The position numbers and the translations under genes were made by a program. From Paenibacillus paeoniae (GTDB lineage: Bacteria; Bacillota; Bacilli; Paenibacillales; Paenibacillaceae), in the NCBI RefSeq assembly GCF_003388735.1, contig NZ_QUBQ01000001.1, forward strand, positions 124,001 to 188,000: a DNA stretch of 64,000 nt, in the 5' to 3' direction. Below, one piece after another: positions 34,778 to 42,683 of this stretch. The notes beneath the pieces were generated by a model. It was not told the DNA's origin, made no database searches, and saw only the letters and a program-made list of their open reading frames with translations. Every line of letters starts with the position of its first letter. Positions within the stretch are counted from its first letter, which is position 1.

Positions 34778-36106
34778 ATGTACAATATTCTCATCGTGGA
34801 CGACGAACCTCTCATTTGTGAAGGGTTGACAGGGCTGCTGAATTCCTCCGGAATAAGCATCAGCCATATTTACAATGCTCATAGCGGCTATGAGGCTCTT
34901 GATTATTTACGCATGGAAAACATAGATTTGCTTGTGACCGATATTCAGATGGGATCCATGAGCGGTATTGAGCTGATGCAGCAAGCCAAAATTATTAAGC
35001 CCTGGGTGCAGGTTATCGTCATATCGGCGCATGAGACGTTCCAATATGCGCAGCTTGCTATCAGACTTGGCGCCAAGGACTACTTGATCAAGCCGCTCAA
35101 CAGCGAACAATTTCTAAGCTCAGTTCGGCATGTGCTGCTTCATATGGATAAGTCGGTGCGCGATCAGGAGCAATTGATGTCTGATTTAAGAGAGCACTTC
35201 CATATGCAGGAGCCGCTTCCGGACCGAACGGTCCTTATGAATCGACTGCTGGCCCCGGACACGCAGGAACGGGGTTCTATCGTAGCAGAGCTTGGCAAGC
35301 AGTTCCAGACGGATATTAAGGGACCCTACTATGCGATTATTAAAGTTCAGCTTGATTTCGCCTCGGGCGGCCGCGAAGTCTCCGATAAGGATGGGTTGCT
35401 GATCCAGTATGCGGCGCTTAATATATCCAATGAATTGCTGGATGTGGAGTGGGATCACGAGTCCTTCTATTCACCTGACCAAGCCATTTGTATCGTCATT
35501 CAATGGGATGAAGAACGGTATGGCGATACAAGCGTCAACAAGGTTAATCAGCTTGAGATGATCGGGCGGAGCCTTCATTTCAACATTCATAAGTTTCTCG
35601 GTTTTCAATGTGTTGTCGGCATTAGTCAGATCCTGAAGGGCACTGAGTTTCTTGGAGAAGTGCATACGCAAGCGAATAAGGCGATGCGATGGAGCCGCGA
35701 GTTCAAGGATCATTATGTGTTTTATTACGGCGATTTCAAGTGGGGGGTTCTTTCGGAGGAGGAGCCGACCGAGGATGAGATTGCAGCGCAAAATAATATG
35801 ATCGTCGAGCGCTCCAGCAAATACATTCACCAGAATTATGCGCAGAAGGGTTTGACTTTGAACGAAATAGCGCAGAAAAACCATGTTAGTCCCAATTACT
35901 TAAGTTATTTGTTCAAGAAGAAGACGGGCTACAATCTTTGGGAATATGTGATCAAGCTGCGAATGGAGGAGAGCAAGCGGCTCATCTTGAATACGGATTT
36001 GCGGCGTTATGAGATTTCCGATCAGGTCGGTTACGAATCGCCGGAGCATTTTAGCAAGATTTTCAAAAAATACTACGGAATCAGCCCAAGCGAGATGAAG
36101 AAGTAA
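34778..36106 (+). CDS. YesN-type response regulator with AraC DNA-binding domain
   Basis: A 442-residue regulator. The N-terminal receiver domain has ILIVDDEPLICEGL, the phospho-acceptor Asp near 53 in LLVTDIQMG, and the Lys in KDYLIKPL. The middle is a YesN-type spacer. The C-terminal 100 residues are an AraC double helix-turn-helix (LTLNEIAQKNHVSPNYLSYL, then YEISDQVGYESPEHFSKIFK, YYGISPSEMKK). The start is placed at 34778 (AAAGG nine bases upstream) rather than 34769. It probably activates the permease/binding-protein genes downstream in response to the kinase. Confidence 0.92.
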   Translation: MYNILIVDDEPLICEGLTGLLNSSGISISHIYNAHSGYEALDYLRMENIDLLVTDIQMGSMSGIELMQQAKIIKPWVQVIVISAHETFQYAQLAIRLGAKDYLIKPLNSEQFLSSVRHVLLHMDKSVRDQEQLMSDLREHFHMQEPLPDRTVLMNRLLAPDTQERGSIVAELGKQFQTDIKGPYYAIIKVQLDFASGGREVSDKDGLLIQYAALNISNELLDVEWDHESFYSPDQAICIVIQWDEERYGDTSVNKVNQLEMIGRSLHFNIHKFLGFQCVVGISQILKGTEFLGEVHTQANKAMRWSREFKDHYVFYYGDFKWGVLSEEEPTEDEIAAQNNMIVERSSKYIHQNYAQKGLTLNEIAQKNHVSPNYLSYLFKKKTGYNLWEYVIKLRMEESKRLILNTDLRRYEISDQVGYESPEHFSKIFKKYYGISPSEMKK

Positions 36107-36153
36107 GATTGCCTATCATCCGAATAGATATGCACATGTTCACGGGCCCCCTC

Positions 36154-36179
36154 TTTATCTACAATTGATGGTAGATAAA
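36154..36179. promoter_or_regulatory. Inverted repeat upstream of the sugar permease gene
   Basis: TTTATCTAC and GTAGATAAA form perfect nine-base arms around eight bases, 24 bases before the permease start. No T run of terminator type follows. A regulator site or an mRNA leader hairpin is possible. Confidence 0.55.
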
Positions 36180-36202
36180 CTAATGGAATGAGGGACCACG
36201 CA

Positions 36203-37126
36203 ATGGAGCAAACAACAGCTGTTCCTATCAGCAAGCCAAAGCCGCAGACGCAGCGACCAGGAAAGTACAAGAGGTATATGTGGGGATTTATATTCCTGCT
36301 GCCTGCCATTGTCATTTTCACGCTCTTTCTGTGGCTTCCAATCTTTAAAGGGGTGTTAAACAGTTTCTACAACGTAGATTTTGTCAAAGGCGATACCTTC
36401 ATCGGCTTTGACAATTACAAAACGATCTTCGGGGATAGATATGTCATGACAGCCGTACGGAATACGCTCTATTACATGGGACTTGCGCTGGTAATCGGGT
36501 TCTGGGTTCCGATTGTATTCGCGCTGGCGATTTCCGAGATGCGCAGATTCCAGGGCTTCGCACGCGTTGCCGCTTATTTGCCTTATGTTGTGCCGTTCGT
36601 TGTGCTTTACGGCGTCTGGAGATGGTTGTATGATCCGGTAGGTCCGATCAATTCCGTGCTAAAGGCAATTGGTATCGGTCAAATCAACTTTATGGTTGAC
36701 CGCGCTTGGTCAATGGCATCCATCGTTATTATGGAGACATGGCAGAGCTTTGGCTCCGCAATGCTGATCTATCTGGCGGCTATTCTTGCTGTTCCACGGG
36801 ATTGGTACGAGGCGGCGGAGATCGATGGAGCAGGTATATGGCAACGTATCCGGTACATTACGCTGCCTGCCATCCGCAATCAGATTTTATTGCTGCTTAT
36901 GCTGCAGCTTATCGCCACATCACAAGGCTTCCAAACGCAATACGCAATGCTGGACGGCGGTCCCAACAATGCTACGCTGACCTACGCCCTCCTCATTGTC
37001 CGATATGCATTCGTCAGACAAGATTATGGTGTTGCCTCCGCTCTCGGCGTGCTGATGTTCTTCGGGCTTAGCATTCTTGCGATCATTCAATACCGGATCA
37101 ACAACAGAGGGGGAGTTCAATCATGA
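36203..37126 (+). CDS. Carbohydrate ABC transporter permease (LplB/UgpA-like)
   Basis: A 307-residue membrane protein with six predicted transmembrane segments. The first is FIFLLPAIVIFTLFLWLP. The cytoplasmic EAA loop that docks the ATPase reads YEAAEIDGAGIWQRIRYITLP. It belongs to the sugar CUT1 class. GAGGGA before ATG 36203 decides this start over the ATG at 36188. It overlaps the second permease by four bases (ATGA). As is usual in these systems no ATPase gene is present; a shared MsmX-type ATPase elsewhere is expected. Confidence 0.92.
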   Translation: MEQTTAVPISKPKPQTQRPGKYKRYMWGFIFLLPAIVIFTLFLWLPIFKGVLNSFYNVDFVKGDTFIGFDNYKTIFGDRYVMTAVRNTLYYMGLALVIGFWVPIVFALAISEMRRFQGFARVAAYLPYVVPFVVLYGVWRWLYDPVGPINSVLKAIGIGQINFMVDRAWSMASIVIMETWQSFGSAMLIYLAAILAVPRDWYEAAEIDGAGIWQRIRYITLPAIRNQILLLLMLQLIATSQGFQTQYAMLDGGPNNATLTYALLIVRYAFVRQDYGVASALGVLMFFGLSILAIIQYRINNRGGVQS

Positions 37127-37992
37127 AGGCGCATGAACGCAGCATTATATCCGACTATGACTTGAAAAAGCCGGGCATCCGCTGGAGCTACTATTTGATG
37201 AACCTGCTTGTGGTCATTATGATGTCCTGTATGGTGTATCCGATCCTAATATCCATGTTGAATGGTTTGAAGGCCAATAAGGAAGTCAACTCCTTCCCGC
37301 CGACCTTCTTCCCGAAGGAATGGCATTTTGAGAATTATACAAAAGCATGGAATTATATCGATCTGCCCATGTATTTCAAAAACACCATGATGATCTTCCT
37401 CGGCAACATGGTCGTGACCGTTATGGTGCTGGGGCTGGCGGCATACGCCTTATCGAAGATGAGGGTTCCGTTCAGAACGCCGATCTATTACTATTTCTTG
37501 GGGACGTTGTTTATCCCTGCGACAACGTATATGATTCCAAACTTCATTAACCTGAAAGACCTTGGACTAATGGGGTCATTCGCAGCGATCTGGCTGCCGG
37601 CGGGCGCCAATGCGTTTTTCCTGCTCCTCCTGAAGAGCTTTATGGATGGCATACATGTGGAGATATTTGAGTCGGCGCGTATAGACGGCGCATCAGAGAT
37701 CCGGAGCTTTTTCCAGATTGCGTTCCCGTTGTCTATTCCGATTTTTGCGACGCTTTCTATTTTTGTATTCGCTACCGCCTGGAATGACTGGTTCTGGCCA
37801 AGCTTTATTCTAAACCAGGATAACAAGCCACTCTCATCTGCTATTCGTGATTTTGTCTTGAACGCGCGCAGACTGGATTTGAATATTAAATTTGCTATAT
37901 TGACGATTGTTACGATTCCGCCTATTATTATATTCCTTTTCTTCCAAAAATTTATTTTGAGAGGGCTCTATCTCGGTGGAGTAAAGGGGTAA
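37123..37992 (+). CDS. Carbohydrate ABC transporter permease (YtcP/UgpE-like)
   Basis: A 289-residue second membrane subunit with six transmembrane segments and the EAA loop FESARIDGASEIRSFFQIAFP. C-terminal FFQKFILRGLYLGGVKG is typical of the family. Translationally coupled to the preceding permease through ATGA; the two form the heterodimeric channel. The first segment (VVIMMSCMVYPILISMLNG) follows a 25-residue cytoplasmic tail. Confidence 0.92.
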   Translation: MKAHERSIISDYDLKKPGIRWSYYLMNLLVVIMMSCMVYPILISMLNGLKANKEVNSFPPTFFPKEWHFENYTKAWNYIDLPMYFKNTMMIFLGNMVVTVMVLGLAAYALSKMRVPFRTPIYYYFLGTLFIPATTYMIPNFINLKDLGLMGSFAAIWLPAGANAFFLLLLKSFMDGIHVEIFESARIDGASEIRSFFQIAFPLSIPIFATLSIFVFATAWNDWFWPSFILNQDNKPLSSAIRDFVLNARRLDLNIKFAILTIVTIPPIIIFLFFQKFILRGLYLGGVKG

Positions 37993-38013
37993 ATAAGATT
38001 TTAATAATATGAT

Positions 38014-38047
38014 ATGTGCAATTTTAACAGAGCGTAAAACTGCACAT
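38014..38047. promoter_or_regulatory. Inverted repeat between permease and binding-protein genes
   Basis: ATGTGCA and TGCACAT arms with an additional TTTA/TAAA pair form an interrupted hairpin. It lies in a 147-base gap between genes that must be expressed at different levels, so it may limit read-through or protect the 3' mRNA encoding the abundant binding protein. Confidence 0.5.
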
Positions 38048-38139
38048 GATCCCAATAGGAATACACATCGCCCTAGTGAATGCGCCTACATTATGATGAG
38101 CGTGTAAGCTAAAATTTGAAACGAAAAGGGGATTTTCAA

Positions 38140-39579
38140 ATGCGTAAGATTTCGATGATGATTGCGGTAGTTCTTGCATTCAGCCTCATCTTGGTGGCAT
38201 GCGGCAAGGGCAACGGCGGCAACAACACTCCGCCAAGCACAAGCCCGAGCAGCACTCCTTCGGACACGAATAGCACACCTCCTGCTGAAGATGACATCAC
38301 TCAGAAAAAGGTTTCTATCAGCATCTACTACCCGACGCCTGACCGTGTAGAAGACCGCGCGCTGGAAGACGACAAGATCAAACGTTTCAACGAAGTATTC
38401 CCGAACGTAGAGATCATCAAGAGCGATTGGCAGTACAACCCGAACGAGATAGGCATCAAGATGGGTGCGAACGAAGCGCCGACCTTGTTCAATACGTATG
38501 CTTCAGAAGGCAAATTCCTGGCTGAGAAAGGCTGGGCGGCTGATATCACCGATCTGTTCAATGCTTATGAGTATAAGGATCAAATGAACCCGCTTCTGCA
38601 AGATCTGTTCACGCTTAACGGCAAAGTATTCGGTATCGCTCAACGCGGTTATCCTACTGGCGTAACAGTTAACAAAAAAATGCTGGATGACAAAAACGTT
38701 CCGATCCCTGCCTTTGACTGGACTTGGGATGACATGTTGAACGCAGCGAAAGCTGTAGCTGAACCAAGTGCCGGAATCTCGGGCATCGCACCAATGGGCA
38801 AAGAGAACGCATCCGGCTGGAACTGGACGAACTTCTTGTTCACGGCTGGCGGCGAAATCCTGGATGTAAAAGATGGCAAAGTAACAGCAGCGTTCAACTC
38901 TGAAGCTGGTTTGAAAGCACTTGAATACTACAACAAGCTGAAGTGGGAAGCTAACGCAATTCCAGAAGACTGGGCGCTGGATTGGGTTAACGCAGTAGGC
39001 GCATTCGCACAGGGCAGAACAGCAATGGTTATCGCAGGTCCGGACGGTCCGGTTGACCAGGCGCTGAACCAAGGCGGTATGTCGCCGGATGACATTTTGG
39101 TTTACCCGATCCCTGCTTATCAAAAAGGCGGCAAGCACTACGGCGTTCTAGGCGGCGACTTCCTGGTCATCAACCCGAATGCATCGAAAGACGAGCAAGC
39201 TATCGCATTCTACTATGCGACATTCGATTACTTCTCCGATAAAGGTCTGGAGTCGCTGGAGAGAAACATTCAAGAACGTCAAGCACAAAACAAATTCTAC
39301 GCTCCGGCTGTATTCCAATACTTCAAGCCTGACGCTGAGTACGGCGCGAAAGTAACGGCTCTGTTCAACAAGTATGACAACGTATATCAATACGGTGAAG
39401 AAACGCTGCGTCTGATTGACGGCAAGGCGGAGTCGCCATACAATACGCAAGACTACTATGCCGCGATGACAAATGTTGTCCAAGAAGTATTCTCCAAGAA
39501 GGGCGTAGACATGAAAGCCGAACTTGACAATACGGCGAAGTTTGTACAAGAGAAATTCTATGATGCTATTCAACCATAA
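38140..39579 (+). CDS. Carbohydrate-binding lipoprotein (extracellular solute-binding family 1)
   Basis: A 479-residue lipoprotein that delivers sugar to the two permeases. The signal peptide ends in lipobox LILVAC (Cys near 21), followed by a Ser/Thr/Pro linker. The family body includes IKRFNEVFPNVEI, FAQGRTAMVIAGPDGP and GVLGGDFLVINP. ATG 38140 follows AAAGGGG; an earlier TTG at 38116 is in frame but has no site. Codon use looks biased toward frequent codons, consistent with high expression. Substrate unknown; the linked hydrolase downstream suggests an oligosaccharide. Confidence 0.92.
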   Translation: MRKISMMIAVVLAFSLILVACGKGNGGNNTPPSTSPSSTPSDTNSTPPAEDDITQKKVSISIYYPTPDRVEDRALEDDKIKRFNEVFPNVEIIKSDWQYNPNEIGIKMGANEAPTLFNTYASEGKFLAEKGWAADITDLFNAYEYKDQMNPLLQDLFTLNGKVFGIAQRGYPTGVTVNKKMLDDKNVPIPAFDWTWDDMLNAAKAVAEPSAGISGIAPMGKENASGWNWTNFLFTAGGEILDVKDGKVTAAFNSEAGLKALEYYNKLKWEANAIPEDWALDWVNAVGAFAQGRTAMVIAGPDGPVDQALNQGGMSPDDILVYPIPAYQKGGKHYGVLGGDFLVINPNASKDEQAIAFYYATFDYFSDKGLESLERNIQERQAQNKFYAPAVFQYFKPDAEYGAKVTALFNKYDNVYQYGEETLRLIDGKAESPYNTQDYYAAMTNVVQEVFSKKGVDMKAELDNTAKFVQEKFYDAIQP

Positions 39580-39599
39580 AGAATAGATTCATGTATAGC

Positions 39600-39647
39600 G
39601 GGGTTGTCCGTAAGTAGATGGTTCATCTACGGGGGCAACCCTGTTTT
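39600..39647 (+). terminator. Terminator after the binding-protein gene
   Basis: GGGTTGTCCGTA(A)GTAGATG pairs with CATCTACGGGGGCAACCC, followed by TGTTTTGCTT. The strong stem probably ends most transcripts before the hydrolase gene. Confidence 0.75.
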
Positions 39648-39699
39648 GCTTAACAGGGCTTTCCGCGATTAGTAGGCATAGGAAACGGATGGTGGTAAC

Positions 39700-42441
39700 A
39701 TGTCGAAGCTGATGCTTAATTCCAAATGGCTGGGGTTATGGATAGGTCTTGTCATCGTCGTTGCAATTGGCTGCGTCATCATTTTCTCAGGGCTGCTGAG
39801 TAATGGGGGGAAGGCTAAGATGCGCCTGAACGAAGAAGAAGGGCTGCTGATTATCAGCAATCAAAAGTATGAGATTGCCTTTCATACGGCCAATGGCGGT
39901 ATTGCGTATTTGAAGCAGCAAGGAGCGGCGGAGCCTCTGTCCCTCGGGAACCAGACGCTGTGGTGGGCGATTATGGGGGACGATACGTCCGTACAGAGCT
40001 CAAGCGCGGAATCCTTTACCTATGAGTGGAAGAAGGGAGACAGCGAGCTCAAGCTGCAATACAGCGGTCCGTTGCAGGTAGAGGTCGATATTCGTTTTGA
40101 AGACGACGATCGGGTTTATATGAACGCTTCGCTGGTGAATAAATCGATTCAAACGGTGAAGTCGTTCCGATTCCCATATGAGCTTAAGGTTGATCAGGGC
40201 GGCGTACAGGATGCCATTCTTCCTATGCTGCCGGGGGCCAAGCTGAAGAACGCTTTTTTCCAGGAGAGCAATTCTTTCTCCGATCAATACCCGGGCGTCA
40301 TGTTCGCCTCGTATTTGGCAATGCGCACTAATGCGGGCAATGTAGCGATGTATGATCTGGGCGATGAGACGACGCTGCTTACGGAGATTGGATATAAGCA
40401 TCAGATCAATGATTCCGGCAAAACATCGTTTGTACATAATTACAGAACGTGGATTGAAGCCGAGCAGAAGTGGAACAGCCCCACAATCGTACTGGAGATT
40501 GGAGGCGACTATACATCGTCTATCGTCAGCTACCGGGAGCTGAACGGCATCGACAAATACCGAACGCTGAAGGATAAGCTGGGCGATCAGGCGGCGAAGT
40601 ACTTTGAGCTTCCTTTGTACAAGACTGATATATCCGCGATCAAAGAAGCCAGCTGGAATAACCTGACTACCGGTTTTATCGACAAAATGAACTATAACGG
40701 CATGATTCACCTGGTTGGCTTCCAGACCGGTGGTCATGACGAGAATTATCCGGACTTTATCCCGCCGGATAAGCGATGGGGCGGAGATGAAGCGTTCAAG
40801 AACTTTGTGAAGGATGCGAAGGAGAAGGGCAATATTGTCGTTCCTTATACGAATATGAGCTGGTGGGGTGTCACCTCCCCTACGCTTGATCAGTTGCCTC
40901 CAGGCACTGGACTTGCCGATATTATGGTCGAGAGAGAGAACGGCATGATCATGAAGGAGGATTACGGACTGCATAGCGGATATGTCGCGAACACCGGACA
41001 TCCGTTCTTCTACCAGCGTATAGCAGAGGAGCATCGCAAGCTGCTTGACGCCGGTTTTGACGGGATTTTTGAGGATCAGTGGGGTATTCGCAATTCGCCT
41101 TATGTCTATAACAAGACGAAACCGGAGGGGACTGACCCCTCTACCGCATATTTCAAAGGCGTGCGCGATTATTTTGCAGCGCTGAAGCATCATATGTACA
41201 TCGAGGATGGCACGGATGTACTGGCAGATGATTCTGTCGGCTTCATGGGTTCGACATTACTATGGGACATTCTGGGATACCGGAAAAACACGGCTTCCTA
41301 TGCCGAATATTATCCGCTCTCCGGCATGCTGATGAGAGACAAGGTCATGTTCTATCATCATAATCTCGCTGGAGAGACGATGACGGACGATCCGGATATG
41401 CTCCGTTGGAATCTGGCTATGGGATACAATCTAAGCACAGACTTCTATAATGGCGTTACCAGCCCATGGGTGGATGCGATTGGTGTGTTCCAGAAGTATG
41501 TCCTCTCCGGGTATGCCGATCAGTTGGTGCGGAATTATGAACAGCTTACGCCGTCGGTGACGAAGACGGACTTTGGCACGCATCAGGTGACGACGAATTG
41601 GGATAAAGCGGAAACGTATGCGTTGGATGACGAGACGACGCTCGCTGCGGGCGGATTTGATGTCCAAGCGAAGGACGGCAGCGTGAGAGCAGGCAATTAT
41701 TCCAAGTACAACGGATTGGATCTCGATGAAGGCGAACATAACTTAGTCGAAGTGCGACAGTCCGACGCCATTCGAATCTATCAGCCTATCGGCTCCGATA
41801 CGACGCTGAAGGTGAAGAGGGGCGGCAAGTGGCCCCATGTGGCGGCAACAGCCTATCAGGCGAATGGCACCAAGATTGCCGAGCTTCCTGTGAAGGAGGA
41901 GGGGGACTATGCGATCTTCGATTATGTCGCTCTCATTAAGGAGCAGAAGGTCGGATATGTGGAGCTCACGAGTTCCAAGGAAGTCAGCGAGGCTTCGGAA
42001 TCATTCCCGAAAGTAAAGGCAGAAGTGAATTATGCGCTTGGCAAGACGGTGACAGGCACTTCCATGACGGCCGTGGCCTTCGACCCTAAGCTGACGGTTG
42101 ACGGCGATCCGTTCACATACTGGGAAAGCACAGCCAATAAGTTCCCGCAATCGCTTACTGTCGATCTCGGCGAAGAGCATTCTGTAAGCAAAGTGAAGCT
42201 GAGATTGCCGCCGCAAGATGCATGGGAACAGCGCACGCAAGAGATTGAAGTGCTTGGCAGCGCAGACGGAAAGACGTTTACAACGCTAGTTCCGTCTGCG
42301 GCTTACACGTATGATCCAAAGTCAGGCAATCTTGTCGAGATCGTATTGGGCGCGCCTGTCAATGCCCAGTATGTAAGAGTCACCATTACCTCGAACAGCG
42401 CTTGGCCGGCTGCGCAAGTCTCGGAATTTGAAGTGTACTAA
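39700..42441 (+). CDS. DUF6259-like glycoside-hydrolase-type protein with discoidin (F5/8C) domain
   Basis: A 913-residue protein anchored by one N-terminal membrane segment (WLGLWIGLVIVVAIGCVIIF) and otherwise outside. About 35-300 form a beta-sandwich front. About 310-650 resemble the TIM barrel of DUF6259 proteins, related to alpha-galactosidase-type hydrolases (YTNMSWWGVTSPT, DAGFDGIFEDQWG, with acidic residues suited to catalysis). About 775-913 are a discoidin/CBM32-like domain (LTVDGDPFTYWES, LTVDLGEEHSVSKVKL). It probably trims an imported glycan; the catalytic residues are inferred. The start is supported by GGTGG before ATG 39700. Confidence 0.75.
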   Translation: MSKLMLNSKWLGLWIGLVIVVAIGCVIIFSGLLSNGGKAKMRLNEEEGLLIISNQKYEIAFHTANGGIAYLKQQGAAEPLSLGNQTLWWAIMGDDTSVQSSSAESFTYEWKKGDSELKLQYSGPLQVEVDIRFEDDDRVYMNASLVNKSIQTVKSFRFPYELKVDQGGVQDAILPMLPGAKLKNAFFQESNSFSDQYPGVMFASYLAMRTNAGNVAMYDLGDETTLLTEIGYKHQINDSGKTSFVHNYRTWIEAEQKWNSPTIVLEIGGDYTSSIVSYRELNGIDKYRTLKDKLGDQAAKYFELPLYKTDISAIKEASWNNLTTGFIDKMNYNGMIHLVGFQTGGHDENYPDFIPPDKRWGGDEAFKNFVKDAKEKGNIVVPYTNMSWWGVTSPTLDQLPPGTGLADIMVERENGMIMKEDYGLHSGYVANTGHPFFYQRIAEEHRKLLDAGFDGIFEDQWGIRNSPYVYNKTKPEGTDPSTAYFKGVRDYFAALKHHMYIEDGTDVLADDSVGFMGSTLLWDILGYRKNTASYAEYYPLSGMLMRDKVMFYHHNLAGETMTDDPDMLRWNLAMGYNLSTDFYNGVTSPWVDAIGVFQKYVLSGYADQLVRNYEQLTPSVTKTDFGTHQVTTNWDKAETYALDDETTLAAGGFDVQAKDGSVRAGNYSKYNGLDLDEGEHNLVEVRQSDAIRIYQPIGSDTTLKVKRGGKWPHVAATAYQANGTKIAELPVKEEGDYAIFDYVALIKEQKVGYVELTSSKEVSEASESFPKVKAEVNYALGKTVTGTSMTAVAFDPKLTVDGDPFTYWESTANKFPQSLTVDLGEEHSVSKVKLRLPPQDAWEQRTQEIEVLGSADGKTFTTLVPSAAYTYDPKSGNLVEIVLGAPVNAQYVRVTITSNSAWPAAQVSEFEVY

Positions 42442-42478
42442 AGCAAGAGGGAAGCCGCAACAAGAATAGAAAGACATG

Positions 42479-42517
42479 AAACAGCCCTTCACGGAATGAC
42501 CGCCGAAGGGCTGTTTT
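42479..42517. terminator. Bidirectional terminator between hydrolase gene and peptide operon
   Basis: AAACAGCCCTTC/GAAGGGCTGTTT perfect 12-base stem with a 14-base loop. It ends the rightward hydrolase gene and, 16 bases past the peptide stop codon, the leftward peptide operon. Confidence 0.85.
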
Positions 42518-42532
42518 GCATAACGTATGCGA

Positions 42533-42652
42533 TTAGCAGCAGCCAGCTTGTGTGGTTACCCAAGAACCAGTTGACGTCAGGCAATGTTTAATATAAGGAC
42601 GGCCAGTCGAGTTTGTGCAGCCAAAACCGCCGCAGGAATAGGAACAGCTCAT
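42533..42652 (-). CDS. Cysteine-rich 39-residue peptide (putative disulfide-bonded secreted peptide)
   Basis: A small gene with a near-perfect ribosome site, AAGGAGGTG, eight bases before its ATG at 42652. The product starts MSCSYSCGGFGC and ends TTQAGCC. It has cysteines at 3, 7, 12, 24, 38 and 39, many Ser/Thr/Gly, and no recognisable leader or signal peptide. It is the last gene of a leftward operon with an ABC exporter (31 bases upstream), a membrane thioredoxin-like protein and a MauE-type redox protein, all suited to oxidise and export it. A terminator follows. I infer a leaderless bacteriocin or signalling peptide with three disulfides; I recognise no family. Confidence 0.8.
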   Translation of the reverse strand: MSCSYSCGGFGCTNSTGRPYIKHCLTSTGSWVTTQAGCC

Positions 42653-42683
42653 TGTATTCACCTCCTTTCATAAGGCAGGTTAA

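Noticed and set aside
38503..39138. 211-codon antisense frame inside the solute-binding protein gene
   Set aside because: Result of biased codon use in a highly expressed gene on the other strand.
40000..41193. 397-codon antisense frame inside the DUF6259-like gene
   Set aside because: Shadow frame of a gene with clear domains; no ribosome site or motif.
42533..42652. Lanthipeptide precursor
   Set aside because: Ser, Thr and Cys are frequent, but no leader and no LanB, LanC or LanM gene is nearby; the redox genes favour disulfides.
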